DNA of 13,586 nt from JBCBSS01 sp039819065 (GTDB lineage Bacteria > Bacteroidota > Bacteroidia > Cytophagales > Cyclobacteriaceae). Made by a program: the position numbers and the translations under genes. The notes beneath the pieces are model-generated. The model worked only from the letters and a program-made list of their open reading frames with translations. It was not told where the DNA came from and made no database searches. The first letter of the stretch is position 1; each line of letters begins with the position of its first letter. The stretch is taken from contig JBCBSS010000183.1 in assembly GCA_039819065.1 (NCBI GenBank), positions 1-13,586 on the forward strand, in the 5' to 3' direction. Positions 13,490 through 13,586 of the stretch are shown here, piece by piece.

Positions 13490-13586
13490 ATGCCTTCGGG
13501 AATATTTTTAATAGCCTAATCTAAATTCTGACAACTATTCAAAATATAGAGTTCTTATGGGTCTTTATTCCAAAGATATTATGAAT

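Noticed and set aside
13557..13586. ATG followed by ten open codons to the window edge (MGLYSKDIMN), divergent from dxs
   Set aside because: Too short to judge, with no perfect promoter box in front; it could be a gene start but the window gives no support beyond an ATG.

Overview
The window reads as a stretch of ordinary chromosome from a Bacteroidota bacterium, most likely Cytophagales. The evidence is the moderate AT-richness, the lack of Shine-Dalgarno sequences, repeated TAnnTTTG (-7 type) promoter boxes upstream of genes, an Asp-type HemB, a QxH-type dihydroorotase, and two conserved-looking hypothetical proteins of a kind I associate with that order. The assignment is an inference from these traits; no rRNA marker is present.

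Layout from left to right: the 3' end of an ornithine aminotransferase gene (+); a small secreted protein of unknown function (+); hemB, porphobilinogen synthase (+); a nested inverted-repeat element in the hemB/gcvP convergent gap; gcvP, the one-chain glycine decarboxylase P-protein (-); an exported M28 metallopeptidase (+); a stem-loop terminator shared with the convergent DEAD-box RNA helicase (-); pyrC dihydroorotase (+), divergent from the helicase across 44 bp; tRNA-His(GTG) (+) followed by a 2.4-copy tandem array of about 172 bp; an 84-residue conserved-looking hypothetical protein (+); a bidirectional terminator; a three-helix membrane protein with a cytoplasmic domain (-); and dxs, the first enzyme of the MEP isoprenoid pathway (-). 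The last 186 bases are the dxs upstream region.

The genes do not form one system. They are housekeeping functions (haem, glycine/one-carbon, pyrimidine, isoprenoid, RNA remodelling) in mostly single-gene transcription units with alternating strands, short promoters and shared terminators. I see no phage, integrase, CRISPR array, toxin or defence module.

The most unusual part is 9533-9998. Behind an intact tRNA-His, its 3' part (variable loop, T arm, acceptor 3' strand and terminator) is repeated twice more in tandem. In each repeat the segment just upstream keeps exact tRNA spacing: a D-arm-like stem, then a 17-nt hairpin that looks like an anticodon arm with GCA in the anticodon position. 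The 5' acceptor strand does not pair. These are acceptor-defective tRNA-like units, each preceded by a small 24-codon ORF that is open in both copies. I regard duplication debris at a tRNA 3' end (integration scars or a decayed tRNA-linked mobile gene) as the leading explanation, and a structured tRNA-like RNA as the exciting but less likely one.
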